Assembly (NCBI RefSeq): GCF_014287955.1
Contig: NZ_JACOPD010000005.1
Coordinates: forward strand, 186,001-250,000
Source of the DNA: Lachnospira hominis (ex Liu et al. 2021)
Lineage (GTDB): Bacteria; Bacillota; Clostridia; Lachnospirales; Lachnospiraceae
DNA: 64,000 bases
Reading direction: 5' to 3'
Shown here: positions 10,328 to 19,137 of the stretch, in pieces
How the letters are laid out: the number at the start of each line of letters is the position of its first letter
How positions within the stretch are numbered: the stretch's first letter is position 1
Position numbers and translations under genes: made by a program
Notes under the pieces: generated by a model
The model's database searches: none
What the model saw: only the letters and a program-made list of their open reading frames with translations
Told to the model about the DNA's origin: nothing

Positions 10328-10971
10328 TGAGATATATTACAATTGCACTTTCAAAGGGTCGTCTTGCTAAGAAAGCGTTAGAGATATTTGAACATATTGG
10401 TATTACATGTGATGAAATGAAAGACGAAAATACAAGGAAACTTATATTCACCAATGAAGAACTTGGATTAAAGTTTTTCCTTGCAAAACCGTCAGATGTA
10501 CCTACATATGTTGAATATGGTGCCGCAGATATAGGAATTGTCGGAAAAGATACGCTTCTTGAAGAAGGCCGTACGCTTTATGAAGTATATGATTTAAAGG
10601 TGGGCAACTGTAAAATGTGTGTATGCGGTCCATCATCTGCGAAAGAAAAATTGCAGCACCATGAGCTTATACGTGTTGCTTCAAAATATCCTAACATTGC
10701 AAAAGACTATTTTTACAATAAAAAGCATCAGACAGTTGAGATTATCAAGCTTAACGGCTCTGTTGAACTTGCACCGATTGTCGGTCTTGCAGAAGTTATC
10801 GTTGATATCGTTGAGACAGGTGCGACGCTTCGTGAAAACGGACTTGAGGTTCTTGAGGAAATATGTCCGCTCTCAGCAAGAGTTGTTGTTAATCAGGTAA
10901 GCATGAAAATGGAAAATGAAAGAATTAACAAGATTCTTTCAGATTTGCGTAAATATATGGAAAATTGTTAA
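10327..10971 (+). CDS. hisG: ATP phosphoribosyltransferase, short form
   Basis: HisG joins ATP and PRPP to give phosphoribosyl-ATP, the committed step of histidine synthesis. The 214-residue length and absence of a C-terminal regulatory domain mark the short form, which works as a hetero-octamer with HisZ. ALSKGRL at the N-terminus, [14 protein letters not shown], and the PRPP-binding segment [14 protein letters not shown] are all visible. The start overlaps the hisZ stop as TAATG, and GGAGG in the end of hisZ serves as ribosome site. Confidence 0.96.
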   Translation: MRYITIALSKGRLAKKALEIFEHIGITCDEMKDENTRKLIFTNEELGLKFFLAKPSDVPTYVEYGAADIGIVGKDTLLEEGRTLYEVYDLKVGNCKMCVCGPSSAKEKLQHHELIRVASKYPNIAKDYFYNKKHQTVEIIKLNGSVELAPIVGLAEVIVDIVETGATLRENGLEVLEEICPLSARVVVNQVSMKMENERINKILSDLRKYMENC

Positions 10972-11003
10972 TGAGCAGACAACTGCGGAATGGAGAAAAT
11001 AAT

Positions 11004-12302
11004 ATGAGAATTGTTAAACTGACTAAGGAAAGTAAATCAAACATACTTGAAAATCTTTTAAAGAGAAGTCCTAACAGCTATGGAAAGTTTGAAAGTGCCG
11101 TTGCGGATATACTTGCAAATGTAAAATCAAGAGGCGATGATGCTTTATTTGAATATACAAGAAATTTTGATAAGGCAGATATTAATCCTTCAAATATTGT
11201 TGTGACACAGGAAGAGATTGATGAGGCATATTCACTTGTAGATGACAAGCTTCTTGATGTTATAAGAAAAGCACTTGTAAATATCCGTGATTATCATGAA
11301 AAACAGAAACAGTACAGCTGGTTTGATTCTAAGCCGGATGGAACAATTCTCGGACAGAAAGTTACAGCATTATCAAGAGTTGGTGTATATGTGCCTGGCG
11401 GAAAGGCAGCATATCCTTCGTCAGTTCTTATGAATGTAATGCCGGCAAAGGTTGCAGGAGTTGAACAGATTGTTATGTGTACTCCTCCTGATAAAGAAGG
11501 CAAAGTATATCCGACAACACTTGTTGCTGCAAAAGAAGCCGGTGTCGATGTGATTTACAAAGTCGGCGGTGCACAGGCCATAGCAGCTATGGCATACGGC
11601 ACAGCATCGGTTCCTAAGGTTGATAAGATTGTGGGACCTGGTAATATTTATGTTGCACTTGCAAAAAAAGCTGTATTTGGTTATGTAAGCATTGATTCCG
11701 TAGCAGGCCCTAGTGAAATTATGGTTATTGCTGATGAGACTGCAAATCCAAGATTTGTTGCAGCTGACCTTCTCTCACAGGCAGAGCATGATGAGATGGC
11801 ATCTGCAATTCTTGTGACAACAAGTGAAGAACTTGCAAAGAAAGTGTCAGCTCAGATTGATGAATTCTTAAAAGAACTTTCAAGAAGTGAGATTATCAGC
11901 AAATCTCTTGAAAATTATGGCTACATTCTTGTTGCTGATTCTATTGATGAGGCAATTGAAGTTGCCAATGATATTGCATCAGAACATCTTGAAATTGTGA
12001 CAAAAGACCCATTTAATGTTATGACAAAGATTAAAAATGCCGGTGCTATTTTCCTTGGTGAATACAGTTCAGAACCACTTGGTGATTATTTTGCAGGCCC
12101 TAACCATGTACTTCCAACTAATGGTACGGCAAAATTCTTCTCACCTTTAAGCGTTGACGATTTCATCAAGAAATCAAGTATCATTTCATACTCAAGAGAA
12201 GCACTTGAGCTTATACATAACGATATAGAAACATTTGCAAAGGCAGAGCACCTTACAGCACATGCGAACTCAATACATGTACGTTTTGAAGGAGATAAGT
12301 AA
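11004..12302 (+). CDS. hisD: Histidinol dehydrogenase
   Basis: HisD catalyses the last two oxidations from L-histidinol to L-histidine with NAD and zinc. The 432-residue protein contains the family landmarks YVPGGKAAYPSS, VGPGNIYVALAK, LSQAEHDEMA (zinc and catalytic Glu/His) and ASEHLEI. The ATG at 11004 is chosen because GGAG lies eight bases upstream; an in-frame upstream start at 10965 would add 13 unrelated residues overlapping hisG. The gene ends one base before hisB. Confidence 0.96.
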   Translation: MRIVKLTKESKSNILENLLKRSPNSYGKFESAVADILANVKSRGDDALFEYTRNFDKADINPSNIVVTQEEIDEAYSLVDDKLLDVIRKALVNIRDYHEKQKQYSWFDSKPDGTILGQKVTALSRVGVYVPGGKAAYPSSVLMNVMPAKVAGVEQIVMCTPPDKEGKVYPTTLVAAKEAGVDVIYKVGGAQAIAAMAYGTASVPKVDKIVGPGNIYVALAKKAVFGYVSIDSVAGPSEIMVIADETANPRFVAADLLSQAEHDEMASAILVTTSEELAKKVSAQIDEFLKELSRSEIISKSLENYGYILVADSIDEAIEVANDIASEHLEIVTKDPFNVMTKIKNAGAIFLGEYSSEPLGDYFAGPNHVLPTNGTAKFFSPLSVDDFIKKSSIISYSREALELIHNDIETFAKAEHLTAHANSIHVRFEGDK

Positions 12303-12303
12303 A

Positions 12304-12903
12304 ATGGCTGAAAAAAATGTTCGTCAGGCTGAAATAAGCCGTAAGACAAATGAGACAGATATAAAGATGAAACTTGTTATTGATGGAACAGGTGAAGCAG
12401 ATATTGATACAGGAATAGGCTTTTTTGACCATATGCTTAACAGTTTTGCCAGACATGGTCTTTTTGACCTTACGTTAAAAGTAAGGGGTGACCTTGTTGT
12501 TGACTGCCATCATACAATTGAGGATGTTGGAATAGTTCTTGGCGAGGCAATAAAAGAAGCTATAGGAGATAAAAAAGCCATAAGACGATATGGGGATATA
12601 ACACTGCCTATGGACGAGGCACTTATACTTTGTGCAATTGATTTATCAGGCCGTCCTTACCTTGTATTTGACGGAAATTTCACATCTGACAGGGTGGGAT
12701 ATTTTGATACACAGATGGTTAAAGAATTTTTCTATGCTGTATCTTACGGTGCAGGAATGAACCTTCATATACGCCAGATAAGCGGGGAGAATGACCACCA
12801 TATTATTGAGGGAATGTTTAAGGCGTTTGCAAAAGCCCTCGATGAAGCTACAATGAAAGATTCAAGAATTAAATCAGTGCTTTCCACAAAAGGTACACTT
12901 TAA
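12304..12903 (+). CDS. hisB: Imidazoleglycerol-phosphate dehydratase
   Basis: A 199-residue monofunctional HisB that dehydrates imidazoleglycerol phosphate to imidazole acetol phosphate. The metal-binding repeats FFDHML and CHHTIEDVG and the later NDHHIIEG are present. There is no fused histidinol-phosphatase domain, so that activity must come from another gene. The ATG at 12304 follows AAGGAG by nine bases, directly after the hisD stop; the longer in-frame extension back to 12235 lies inside hisD and is rejected. Confidence 0.96.
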   Translation: MAEKNVRQAEISRKTNETDIKMKLVIDGTGEADIDTGIGFFDHMLNSFARHGLFDLTLKVRGDLVVDCHHTIEDVGIVLGEAIKEAIGDKKAIRRYGDITLPMDEALILCAIDLSGRPYLVFDGNFTSDRVGYFDTQMVKEFFYAVSYGAGMNLHIRQISGENDHHIIEGMFKAFAKALDEATMKDSRIKSVLSTKGTL

Positions 12904-12920
12904 AAAGATTGGAGATTAAC

Positions 12921-13640
12921 ATGCGACTTTATCCAGCTATAGATATAAAAGACGGAAAATGCGTCAGATTAAAAAAAGGACTTTTTAACGAAGTTACAGT
13001 ATATTCTGATAAACCATATGAAATAGCCGAAAGTTTTGAGGCAGACGGTGCTAAATTTATACATACTGTTGACCTTGATGGTGCAAGAGGCGGCCACTCA
13101 GTAAATTCAGAGACAATAAAGAAGATTGTTGACAGTGTATCAGTTCCTGTCCAGCTTGGCGGCGGAATAAGAACACTTGAAGATATTGAGACAGTTCTTA
13201 ATCTTGGTATATATCGTGCAATCATAGGCACAAAAGCCGTTGAGAATCCTGATTTTATCAGACAGGCTATTGAAAATTTCGGTGCAGAACATATTGTTGT
13301 CGGAATTGATGCAAAAAATGGAATGGTAGCCGTTGAAGGCTGGGAAAAAGTCAGTGATAAAACAGCTATTTCACTTGCACTTGCAATGAAAGATATAGGT
13401 GTGAAAACTATTGTATATACGGATATATCAAAAGATGGCATGTTATCAGGACCAAATATTGAACAGACAAAGCTTCTGTCTGATAAAACCGGTATAGATA
13501 TTATTGCATCAGGCGGCATGTCATGTATGGATGATCTTCGCAATGTATACAAAGCCGGTATCCATGGTGCAATCATGGGTAAATCATTATATGAGAAAAA
13601 AATCATATTAAAAGATGCAGTAAAAGAATTTGAAAATTAA
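12921..13640 (+). CDS. hisA: ProFAR isomerase HisA
   Basis: A 239-residue (beta-alpha)8 barrel that isomerises ProFAR to PRFAR. The start LYPAIDIKDGKCVRL carries the catalytic D8, and GIDAKNG with YTDISKDGM supplies the second catalytic aspartate half. These features favour HisA over HisF, whose N-terminus reads CLDV. GGAG sits six bases before the ATG at 12921; a TTG at 12909 overlaps that ribosome site and is rejected. hisH, which normally lies between hisB and hisA, is missing. Confidence 0.95.
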   Translation: MRLYPAIDIKDGKCVRLKKGLFNEVTVYSDKPYEIAESFEADGAKFIHTVDLDGARGGHSVNSETIKKIVDSVSVPVQLGGGIRTLEDIETVLNLGIYRAIIGTKAVENPDFIRQAIENFGAEHIVVGIDAKNGMVAVEGWEKVSDKTAISLALAMKDIGVKTIVYTDISKDGMLSGPNIEQTKLLSDKTGIDIIASGGMSCMDDLRNVYKAGIHGAIMGKSLYEKKIILKDAVKEFEN

Positions 13641-13655
13641 AGGAGACTTATAATT

Positions 13656-14927
13656 ATGTCTTATAAAAAATTAGTTCCAATAATTTATTTAAAAGATACA
13701 AAAGCATATAGCGATGAAGCACTTACTAATCTTATAAGTGATGATGCAGTCAGTGTTGCGGACAGCTTCAGTGCAAACGGTGCAGATGAAATTATTATCA
13801 TGGATTTATCATATGATGATGCATCACATGATGAAGCAATTGGCATTATCAGACAGATTACAAAGGCACTTGACACACCGGTTATTGCCGGCGGCAATGT
13901 AAAGAGGGTTGAAGATGTTAAGAAGTATCTTTATGCAGGAGCAAAGGCAGCTCTTCTCGACGAATCACGCGAGTCAAATATGATTATGATGAAAGAAGTC
14001 TGCGACCGTTTTGGCAAAGATAAGATTGCACTTATATACAGAGCATATGATAAAGATGTTATTCAGCTTGCAAAAGATAACGAGATAGCATTTGTTTTTG
14101 TAAAAGATGGTGTGTCTTATAAAGAAGCAGTTGCGGATTTTGATGGAATTCCGGCTATAGTTGAGACATCTGTATTGTTTGATGAAATAATTGCATTTGA
14201 TTTAGTTGCAGGTATTTCTGGCAGTATTATAAGTACAACTGACTATGATTTTATGAAAAAGAAACATGAACTTACAAAAAATGGTATCGTTATGAATACA
14301 TTTACAAGTTCAATTCCATTTTCAGATTTCAAATTAAATAAAGAGGGGCTTATTCCTGTTATTGTTCAGGATTACAAGACTGATGAAGTTCTTATGCTTG
14401 CATATATGAATGAAGAATCATTTAACCTTACAATCGAGACAGGAAGAATGACTTATTTTAGCAGAAGCAGAAATGAAATCTGGGTTAAAGGTCTTACATC
14501 AGGTCATTTCCAGTATGTCCGTTCTATTGAGATAGACTGTGATAATGATACGCTTCTTGCAAAAGTAAAGCAGATTGGTGCTGCATGCCATACAGGAAAT
14601 AAGAGCTGTTTTTACCGTAATCTTGTTTCTACTGAATATGCACAGACAAATCCACTTAAAGTATTTAATAATGTAATGAGCATAATCGAGGACAGAAAAC
14701 AACATCCAAAAGAAGGCTCATATACTAATTATTTATTCGATAAGGGAATTGATAAAATTCTTAAAAAATGTGGTGAAGAGGCAACAGAAGTTATTATTGC
14801 CGCCAAAAATCCTGACCCTGAGGAAATCAAATACGAAATTTCTGATTTCCTTTATCATGTGATGGTTCTTATGGTTTTAAAAGGTGTTACATGGGAAGAT
14901 ATAGTAAAGGAACTTGCTAACAGATAA
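13656..14927 (+). CDS. hisIE: HisIE with an extra N-terminal HisF-like barrel domain
   Basis: Residues about 1-210 have a HisA/HisF-like barrel pattern, but the two aspartates that do chemistry in HisF are both tyrosine (Y11 in PIIYLKD, Y128 in ALIYRAYD). Residues about 225-325 are HisI, phosphoribosyl-AMP cyclohydrolase, with WVKGLTSGH and the zinc motif [12 protein letters not shown]. Residues about 335-423 are HisE, phosphoribosyl-ATP pyrophosphatase, with [14 protein letters not shown]. The C-terminal enzymes do steps 2 and 3 of the pathway. The barrel is unlikely to be an active HisF, so a structural or scaffold role is inferred. AAAGGAG precedes the ATG. The stop overlaps the next start as TAATG. 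Confidence 0.93.
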   Translation: MSYKKLVPIIYLKDTKAYSDEALTNLISDDAVSVADSFSANGADEIIIMDLSYDDASHDEAIGIIRQITKALDTPVIAGGNVKRVEDVKKYLYAGAKAALLDESRESNMIMMKEVCDRFGKDKIALIYRAYDKDVIQLAKDNEIAFVFVKDGVSYKEAVADFDGIPAIVETSVLFDEIIAFDLVAGISGSIISTTDYDFMKKKHELTKNGIVMNTFTSSIPFSDFKLNKEGLIPVIVQDYKTDEVLMLAYMNEESFNLTIETGRMTYFSRSRNEIWVKGLTSGHFQYVRSIEIDCDNDTLLAKVKQIGAACHTGNKSCFYRNLVSTEYAQTNPLKVFNNVMSIIEDRKQHPKEGSYTNYLFDKGIDKILKKCGEEATEVIIAAKNPDPEEIKYEISDFLYHVMVLMVLKGVTWEDIVKELANR

Positions 14928-16132
14928 TGAGTGCAAAATATATTATTACACATATTGACGGCAGGCTTGTATCTGCTGAGTATGACAATAATATCTGTGT
15001 GGGGCTTGATATTTTAAGCCCCACCGGTGTTATGGGAAATATATATGCAGGACGTGTAGAAAATGTCGTCAAAAATATTAATTGTGCTTTTGTTGAAATT
15101 GAAAAAGGAGTAAAATGTTATTTTCCTCTTGAAGCAGACAACAACAGGCACATTTTTTTTAACAATAAAAATAATGACAAATTAAATCAGGGCGATTCGG
15201 TGCTTGTCCAGGTAATTAAAGAGGCTGTAAAAACAAAACCTCCGACTGTGACAACAAAGGTTTCACTGACAGGAAAATATGTTGTATTATCATCCGATAT
15301 AAGAGGCGTAAACATTTCCTCAAAAACAAAAAAAGATGAGCTGTGCAAAAAGGTGCAGTCACTTTTGCTGGAATCTTTAAATACTGAAAAATTCGGATTT
15401 ATAGTACGTACAAACTGCAAAGATGTAAATGAATCGGATTTTGAAGATATTTTAAAAGAAGCACATGATATGTCCAAAAAATTTGAAAATATTTTACAGA
15501 GGGCAACGTATGAAAAAGCACCTGTGTGTCTTTACAAAGAAAAACCTTTATATGTAAATCATATTCTTGGATTTCCGAATGATTATATTGATGAAATAAT
15601 AACCGATGATGATAACATATATGATACTATATGTGCGTATCTTCCTGAAAATGAACGCATGAAGGTACGCCTGTACAAAGATGAGATGTTGGAACTTTAT
15701 AAGCTGTATGACGTTAAAAAGCAGCTTGAACAGGCATCTGCACAAAAAGTATGGCTTAAATGCGGCGGATATATTATAATTGAACAGACCGAAGCACTTA
15801 CAAGCATTGATGTCAATTCCGGAAAATGTATTTCAAAAAAGAGCGGCGAAGCTGCAAAAGAGGATACTGTATACAAAGTAAACAGTGAAGCTGCTGATGA
15901 AATTGCAAGACAGATAAAGTTAAGAAATCTGTCAGGAATAATCATAATTGATTTTATTAATATGAAAAGTGAAGATAATACGCAAAAGCTTATGTCCGGT
16001 ATCAGGCATTTATTTAAAAATGACAAAGTGACAACTACGCTTATTGATATTACAAAACTCGGTCTTGTGGAAGTGACGAGAAAAAGAGAGGGTGTAACAC
16101 TTTTACAGGCATTGAAAGATACTTCATTTTAA
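14927..16132 (+). CDS. rng: Ribonuclease E/G family endoribonuclease
   Basis: A 401-residue RNase G-like enzyme. An S1-like domain occupies about residues 35-120, and the catalytic DNase I-like core has D295 (LTSIDVNSGK) and D342 (IIIDFINMK), matching the two metal-binding aspartates of E. coli RNase E. It lacks the long C-terminal degradosome scaffold, and I do not see a clear CPxC zinc link. It cuts single-stranded RNA and could process rRNA or turn over mRNA. It is translationally coupled to hisIE (TAATG), so it shares the histidine transcript. Confidence 0.92.
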   Translation: MSAKYIITHIDGRLVSAEYDNNICVGLDILSPTGVMGNIYAGRVENVVKNINCAFVEIEKGVKCYFPLEADNNRHIFFNNKNNDKLNQGDSVLVQVIKEAVKTKPPTVTTKVSLTGKYVVLSSDIRGVNISSKTKKDELCKKVQSLLLESLNTEKFGFIVRTNCKDVNESDFEDILKEAHDMSKKFENILQRATYEKAPVCLYKEKPLYVNHILGFPNDYIDEIITDDDNIYDTICAYLPENERMKVRLYKDEMLELYKLYDVKKQLEQASAQKVWLKCGGYIIIEQTEALTSIDVNSGKCISKKSGEAAKEDTVYKVNSEAADEIARQIKLRNLSGIIIIDFINMKSEDNTQKLMSGIRHLFKNDKVTTTLIDITKLGLVEVTRKREGVTLLQALKDTSF

Positions 16133-16146
16133 AGGAGTTGATATAG

Positions 16147-16650
16147 TTGGATTGTTTATATGTCAGATTTTACAGAAAATGTGAAGCTTTTTTTAAAGAG
16201 AAACAAATACGGTTTGATATATTAAAATTTCTATACAAGGTATTGCCGGTGCTTGAAGCGGCGGTTTACTGCGGACTGATTATTTACAGTTTTGTAAAAG
16301 AAGATTATCTGATGTTTACAAAATGTATAGTTGTTCCGGCAACAGCATTTGTAGTTGTGTCGATTTTCAGGAAATTAATTGATTCGCCAAGACCATACAC
16401 AAAGTATGATATTACGCCGCTTATAAATAAGGATAAAATCGGAGAGTCATTTCCGAGCAGACATACATTATCTGCATTTCTTATAACAATGACGGGATTT
16501 TATGTATATTTTCCGGTTGGAATTGTACTTGCTGTTATGTCATTGATAATTGCAATAACAAGAGTTGTCTCAGGTGTGCATTTTACAAAAGATGTAATTA
16601 CCGGGGCTGTAATCGGAATACTTTCTGGAATAATATATTTTGTTTTTTAA
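16147..16650 (+). CDS. PAP2 family membrane phosphatase, TTG start
   Basis: This 167-residue membrane protein has several hydrophobic helices and the three PAP2 motifs: KLIDSPRP (76-83), SFPSRH (101-106) and RVVSGVHFTKD (139-149). The family dephosphorylates lipid phosphates such as undecaprenyl pyrophosphate or phosphatidate; the substrate is not evident here. The start is TTG at 16147 with AAAGGAG nine bases upstream, and the first in-frame ATG falls well inside the protein. Tight spacing on both sides makes it part of the his-rng transcript. Confidence 0.85.
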   Translation: MDCLYVRFYRKCEAFFKEKQIRFDILKFLYKVLPVLEAAVYCGLIIYSFVKEDYLMFTKCIVVPATAFVVVSIFRKLIDSPRPYTKYDITPLINKDKIGESFPSRHTLSAFLITMTGFYVYFPVGIVLAVMSLIIAITRVVSGVHFTKDVITGAVIGILSGIIYFVF

Positions 16651-16663
16651 GAGGAATTGAATT

Positions 16664-18034
16664 ATGAAAAATATAAAAATAGCATACATCGGCGGCGGCT
16701 CAAAGCAGTGGGCGAGAGTTTTTATGAATGACCTTGCACTGTGCAGCGACCTGACAGGTGAAATCGGGCTTTTTGATATAGACAAAGAGGCGGCAGTCCG
16801 CAATCAGCAGATAGGTAACAATATTAATAAACAGCCTGAAACAGTGAGCAGATGGAATTATGTTGTATATGACAGTCTCAAGGAAGTTTTATGTGGTGCG
16901 GATTTTGTTGTAATATCAATTCTTCCGGGAACTTTTGAAGATATGAGAGTGGATGTCCATTATCCTGAAAAATATAATATTTACCAGAGCGTCGGTGATA
17001 CGGCAGGTCCGGGAGGTGTGTCAAGAGCACTCCGCACAGTTCCGTTTTATGAAGAGTTTGCGGCAGCAATAGAAAAATATTGTCCTGATGCATGGGTTAT
17101 TAATTTTACCAATCCAATGAGCATATGCACAAAGACGTTGTATGATGTATTTCCTTCTGTTAAAGCGTTTGGCTGTTGTCATGAAGTGTTTCACACACAG
17201 GATTTTCTGTGCGATATTCTTGAAGAATTTACGGGCATTAAGGCAAAAAGAAAAGAGATATATACAGAAGTTGCGGGAATTAATCATTTTACATGGATTT
17301 CAAGTGCAAAATATAAAGATATTGAAATATTTGATTTCATGGATGATTATATTGCAAAGCATTTTGAGGAAGGCCATTACGAGCACGGTCCGGCTGATTC
17401 TTACAAGACAGACACATTCGCATATGCGAACCGTGTAAAAATGGATATGTATAAGCGTTACGGTGTGCTCGGTGCGGCGGGAGACAGACATCTTGCTGAA
17501 TTTATGAATAATAAATGGTACCTTGCAAGTCCGTCACAGGTTGACTCGTGGAAATTTGCACTGACAACAGTTGATTTCAGAATTAAGCAGATGAATGAAA
17601 GAATTGAGGAGTCAAAAAAACTTGCATCAGGTGAAATAAAACCTGAAGTAAAGAAGTCTGATGAGGAAGCTGTTGAACTTATGCGTAGCGTGCTCGGACT
17701 TACAACTACGATAAGCAATGTAAATCTTCCAAACAGAGGACAGATTTCATGGCTGCCTGAGGGAAGCATTGTTGAGACAAATGCGGTATTTTCAAACGAC
17801 AGAGTTGTTCCTGTCACAACAAAGCCTCTTCCTGTGGCTGTACAGTCGCTTGTAAGAAGGTGCAGCGATAATATAGATATTCTTTATGAAGGAATAAAAA
17901 AACGGGATAAGAAGATAATATTTGAGTCATTCGTAAACCAGCCTCTTTGCAGTTCTTTAACGCTTGATGAGGCCAGAAGTCTTTTTGATGAAATGTATGA
18001 AAAAAATTTGAGATTTTTTCAAAAAAATAATTGA
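16664..18034 (+). CDS. GH4 family glycosidase, probably alpha-galacturonidase-like
   Basis: The 456-residue protein has the GH4 architecture: an N-terminal NAD-binding Rossmann motif IGGGSKQW (9-16), INFTNP (146-151), the metal motif CCHE with C172/H173, and AGINHF with H208. GH4 enzymes use NAD, Mn and a redox elimination mechanism on alpha- or beta-glycosides. The GDTAGPGGVSRALRTVP segment and the CHEV form fit the alpha-galacturonidase (LplD-type) branch better than the 6-phosphoglucosidases, but this subfamily call is moderate. Such an enzyme would act on pectin-derived oligomers in the cytoplasm. No transporter or regulator lies nearby. GAGG precedes the ATG. Confidence 0.85.
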   Translation: MKNIKIAYIGGGSKQWARVFMNDLALCSDLTGEIGLFDIDKEAAVRNQQIGNNINKQPETVSRWNYVVYDSLKEVLCGADFVVISILPGTFEDMRVDVHYPEKYNIYQSVGDTAGPGGVSRALRTVPFYEEFAAAIEKYCPDAWVINFTNPMSICTKTLYDVFPSVKAFGCCHEVFHTQDFLCDILEEFTGIKAKRKEIYTEVAGINHFTWISSAKYKDIEIFDFMDDYIAKHFEEGHYEHGPADSYKTDTFAYANRVKMDMYKRYGVLGAAGDRHLAEFMNNKWYLASPSQVDSWKFALTTVDFRIKQMNERIEESKKLASGEIKPEVKKSDEEAVELMRSVLGLTTTISNVNLPNRGQISWLPEGSIVETNAVFSNDRVVPVTTKPLPVAVQSLVRRCSDNIDILYEGIKKRDKKIIFESFVNQPLCSSLTLDEARSLFDEMYEKNLRFFQKNN

Positions 18035-18059
18035 CAATATAAGACAAGTAATATATTAT
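18031..18059 (+). promoter_or_regulatory. Promoter of rplU-prp-rpmA
   Basis: TTGACA at 18031-18036, a 17-base spacer, and TATTAT at 18054-18059. The -35 overlaps the TGA stop of the GH4 gene. Transcription would start near 18066 and run through a structured leader before rplU. Confidence 0.75.
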
Positions 18060-18065
18060 ATTCTA

Positions 18066-18147
18066 GTGTGCCGCTCAGTTAGGATGCAAGCAGAATGTTT
18101 TTATGATATTCTCCCCAAAACTGGCGAGTATTTAATTTAGGAGGTGC
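18066..18147 (+). promoter_or_regulatory. Structured leader upstream of rplU (L21-leader-like)
   Basis: The roughly 85-base leader can fold: CGCTCAGT (18072-18079) pairs with ACTGGCG (18120-18126) with one bulged base, enclosing a smaller GAAT/ATTC hairpin. The position matches the L21 leader known upstream of rplU in Bacillus, where the ribosomal protein is thought to regulate its own mRNA. Homology to that Rfam family was not tested. AGGAGGT follows as the rplU ribosome site. Confidence 0.5.
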
Positions 18148-18150
18148 CAT

Positions 18151-18459
18151 ATGTACGCAATTATAGCAACAGGTGGTAAACAGTACACAGTTTCTGAAGG
18201 CGACGTAATCAAGGTTGAAAAGCTTGGCGTGAACGCTGGTGACACTGTTACATTTGACCAGGTTCTTTTCGTAAATGACGGAGATGCTAAGGTTGGAAAC
18301 CCTACAGTAGCAGGAGCTTCAGTTACAGCAAGCGTTATTGGAGAAGGAAAAGACAAAAAGGTTATCGTTTACAAGTACAAGAGAAAAACTGGCTACCATA
18401 AGAAAAATGGTCACAGACAGCTTTTCACTAAGGTTAAGATTGAAAAGATTAACGCTTAA
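18151..18459 (+). CDS. rplU: 50S ribosomal protein L21
   Basis: A 102-residue bL21 beginning [14 protein letters not shown] and ending with the conserved [15 protein letters not shown] segment, which contacts 23S rRNA. It is the first gene of the conserved rplU-prp-rpmA operon, with AGGAGG ahead of the start. Confidence 0.98.
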   Translation: MYAIIATGGKQYTVSEGDVIKVEKLGVNAGDTVTFDQVLFVNDGDAKVGNPTVAGASVTASVIGEGKDKKVIVYKYKRKTGYHKKNGHRQLFTKVKIEKINA

Positions 18460-18488
18460 TTACTTGTTAAGTTAGAAAGGCATGGCTT

Positions 18489-18827
18489 ATGACACATGCT
18501 GTTATTTACAAGTCCCACGTTAACGGTGAGGTGCTTGGATTTAAAACATACGGACATTCTGGCTATGCCGATGAAGGCAGCGATATTGTATGTTCGGCTA
18601 TTTCATTGCTTGTGATTAATACGATTAATGCCATCGATACTTTTACCGATGCTAAGTATGAGACACAGGTAAACGAAGATGAAGCATTGATTTCTTTTAT
18701 GCTCACATCTGAAATGACAGAGATTACAAGTGATATCAGAGTATTACTTAACGCACTTGAACTGGGATTATCCCAGGTGGCTGCCGGTAATCCTGATTAC
18801 TTATCCATATCAATCGAGGAGGTGTAA
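18489..18827 (+). CDS. prp: Ribosomal-processing cysteine protease Prp
   Basis: This 112-residue YsxB/Prp protein has the catalytic pair H23 (YGHSGYA) and C35 (DIVCSAIS). In Firmicutes Prp trims the N-terminal extension of ribosomal protein L27, an essential step. The adjacent rpmA encodes exactly such an extension, so enzyme and substrate are co-expressed from a three-gene operon. Confidence 0.95.
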   Translation: MTHAVIYKSHVNGEVLGFKTYGHSGYADEGSDIVCSAISLLVINTINAIDTFTDAKYETQVNEDEALISFMLTSEMTEITSDIRVLLNALELGLSQVAAGNPDYLSISIEEV

Positions 18828-18832
18828 CTAAT

Positions 18833-19123
18833 ATGTTGAATTTGAACCTTCAGTTTTTCGCCCATAAAAAGGGTGTTGGTTCTACAAAGAATGGTAGAGA
18901 TTCAGAGTCTAAGAGATTAGGCGCTAAAAGAGCTGACGGACAGTTCGTTCTTGCTGGTAATATTCTTTACAGACAGCGTGGAACAAAGATTCTTCCAGGT
19001 GTTAATGTAGGCCGCGGTGGCGATGATACATTATTCGCACTTGTTGATGGAACTGTTAAGTTCGAAAGAAAGGGCAGAGATAAAAAGCAGGTTTCTGTTT
19101 ATCCTGTTACTTCTAACGAATAA
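18833..19123 (+). CDS. rpmA: 50S ribosomal protein L27 with cleavable N-terminal extension
   Basis: A 96-residue bL27. The mature protein begins [15 protein letters not shown]; it is preceded by the short extension MLNLNLQFF, the Prp cleavage motif found in Firmicutes L27. L27 sits near the peptidyl-transferase centre, and the uncut extension would block it. The GGAGG site of the start lies in the 3' end of prp. A strong terminator follows. Confidence 0.98.
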   Translation: MLNLNLQFFAHKKGVGSTKNGRDSESKRLGAKRADGQFVLAGNILYRQRGTKILPGVNVGRGGDDTLFALVDGTVKFERKGRDKKQVSVYPVTSNE

Positions 19124-19137
19124 TTTTAGTTTATTTG

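Noticed and set aside
12929..13606. 225-codon open frame on the minus strand across hisA
   Set aside because: It is fully antisense to hisA, lacks a ribosome site and reads as a Ser/Ile/Pro-rich shadow of the barrel repeats.
13656..14300. Functional hisF at the N-terminus of HisIE
   Set aside because: Both catalytic aspartates are replaced by tyrosine.
16664..18034. Lactate/malate dehydrogenase
   Set aside because: The Rossmann start is similar, but the CCHE and AGINHF motifs mark GH4 glycosidases.
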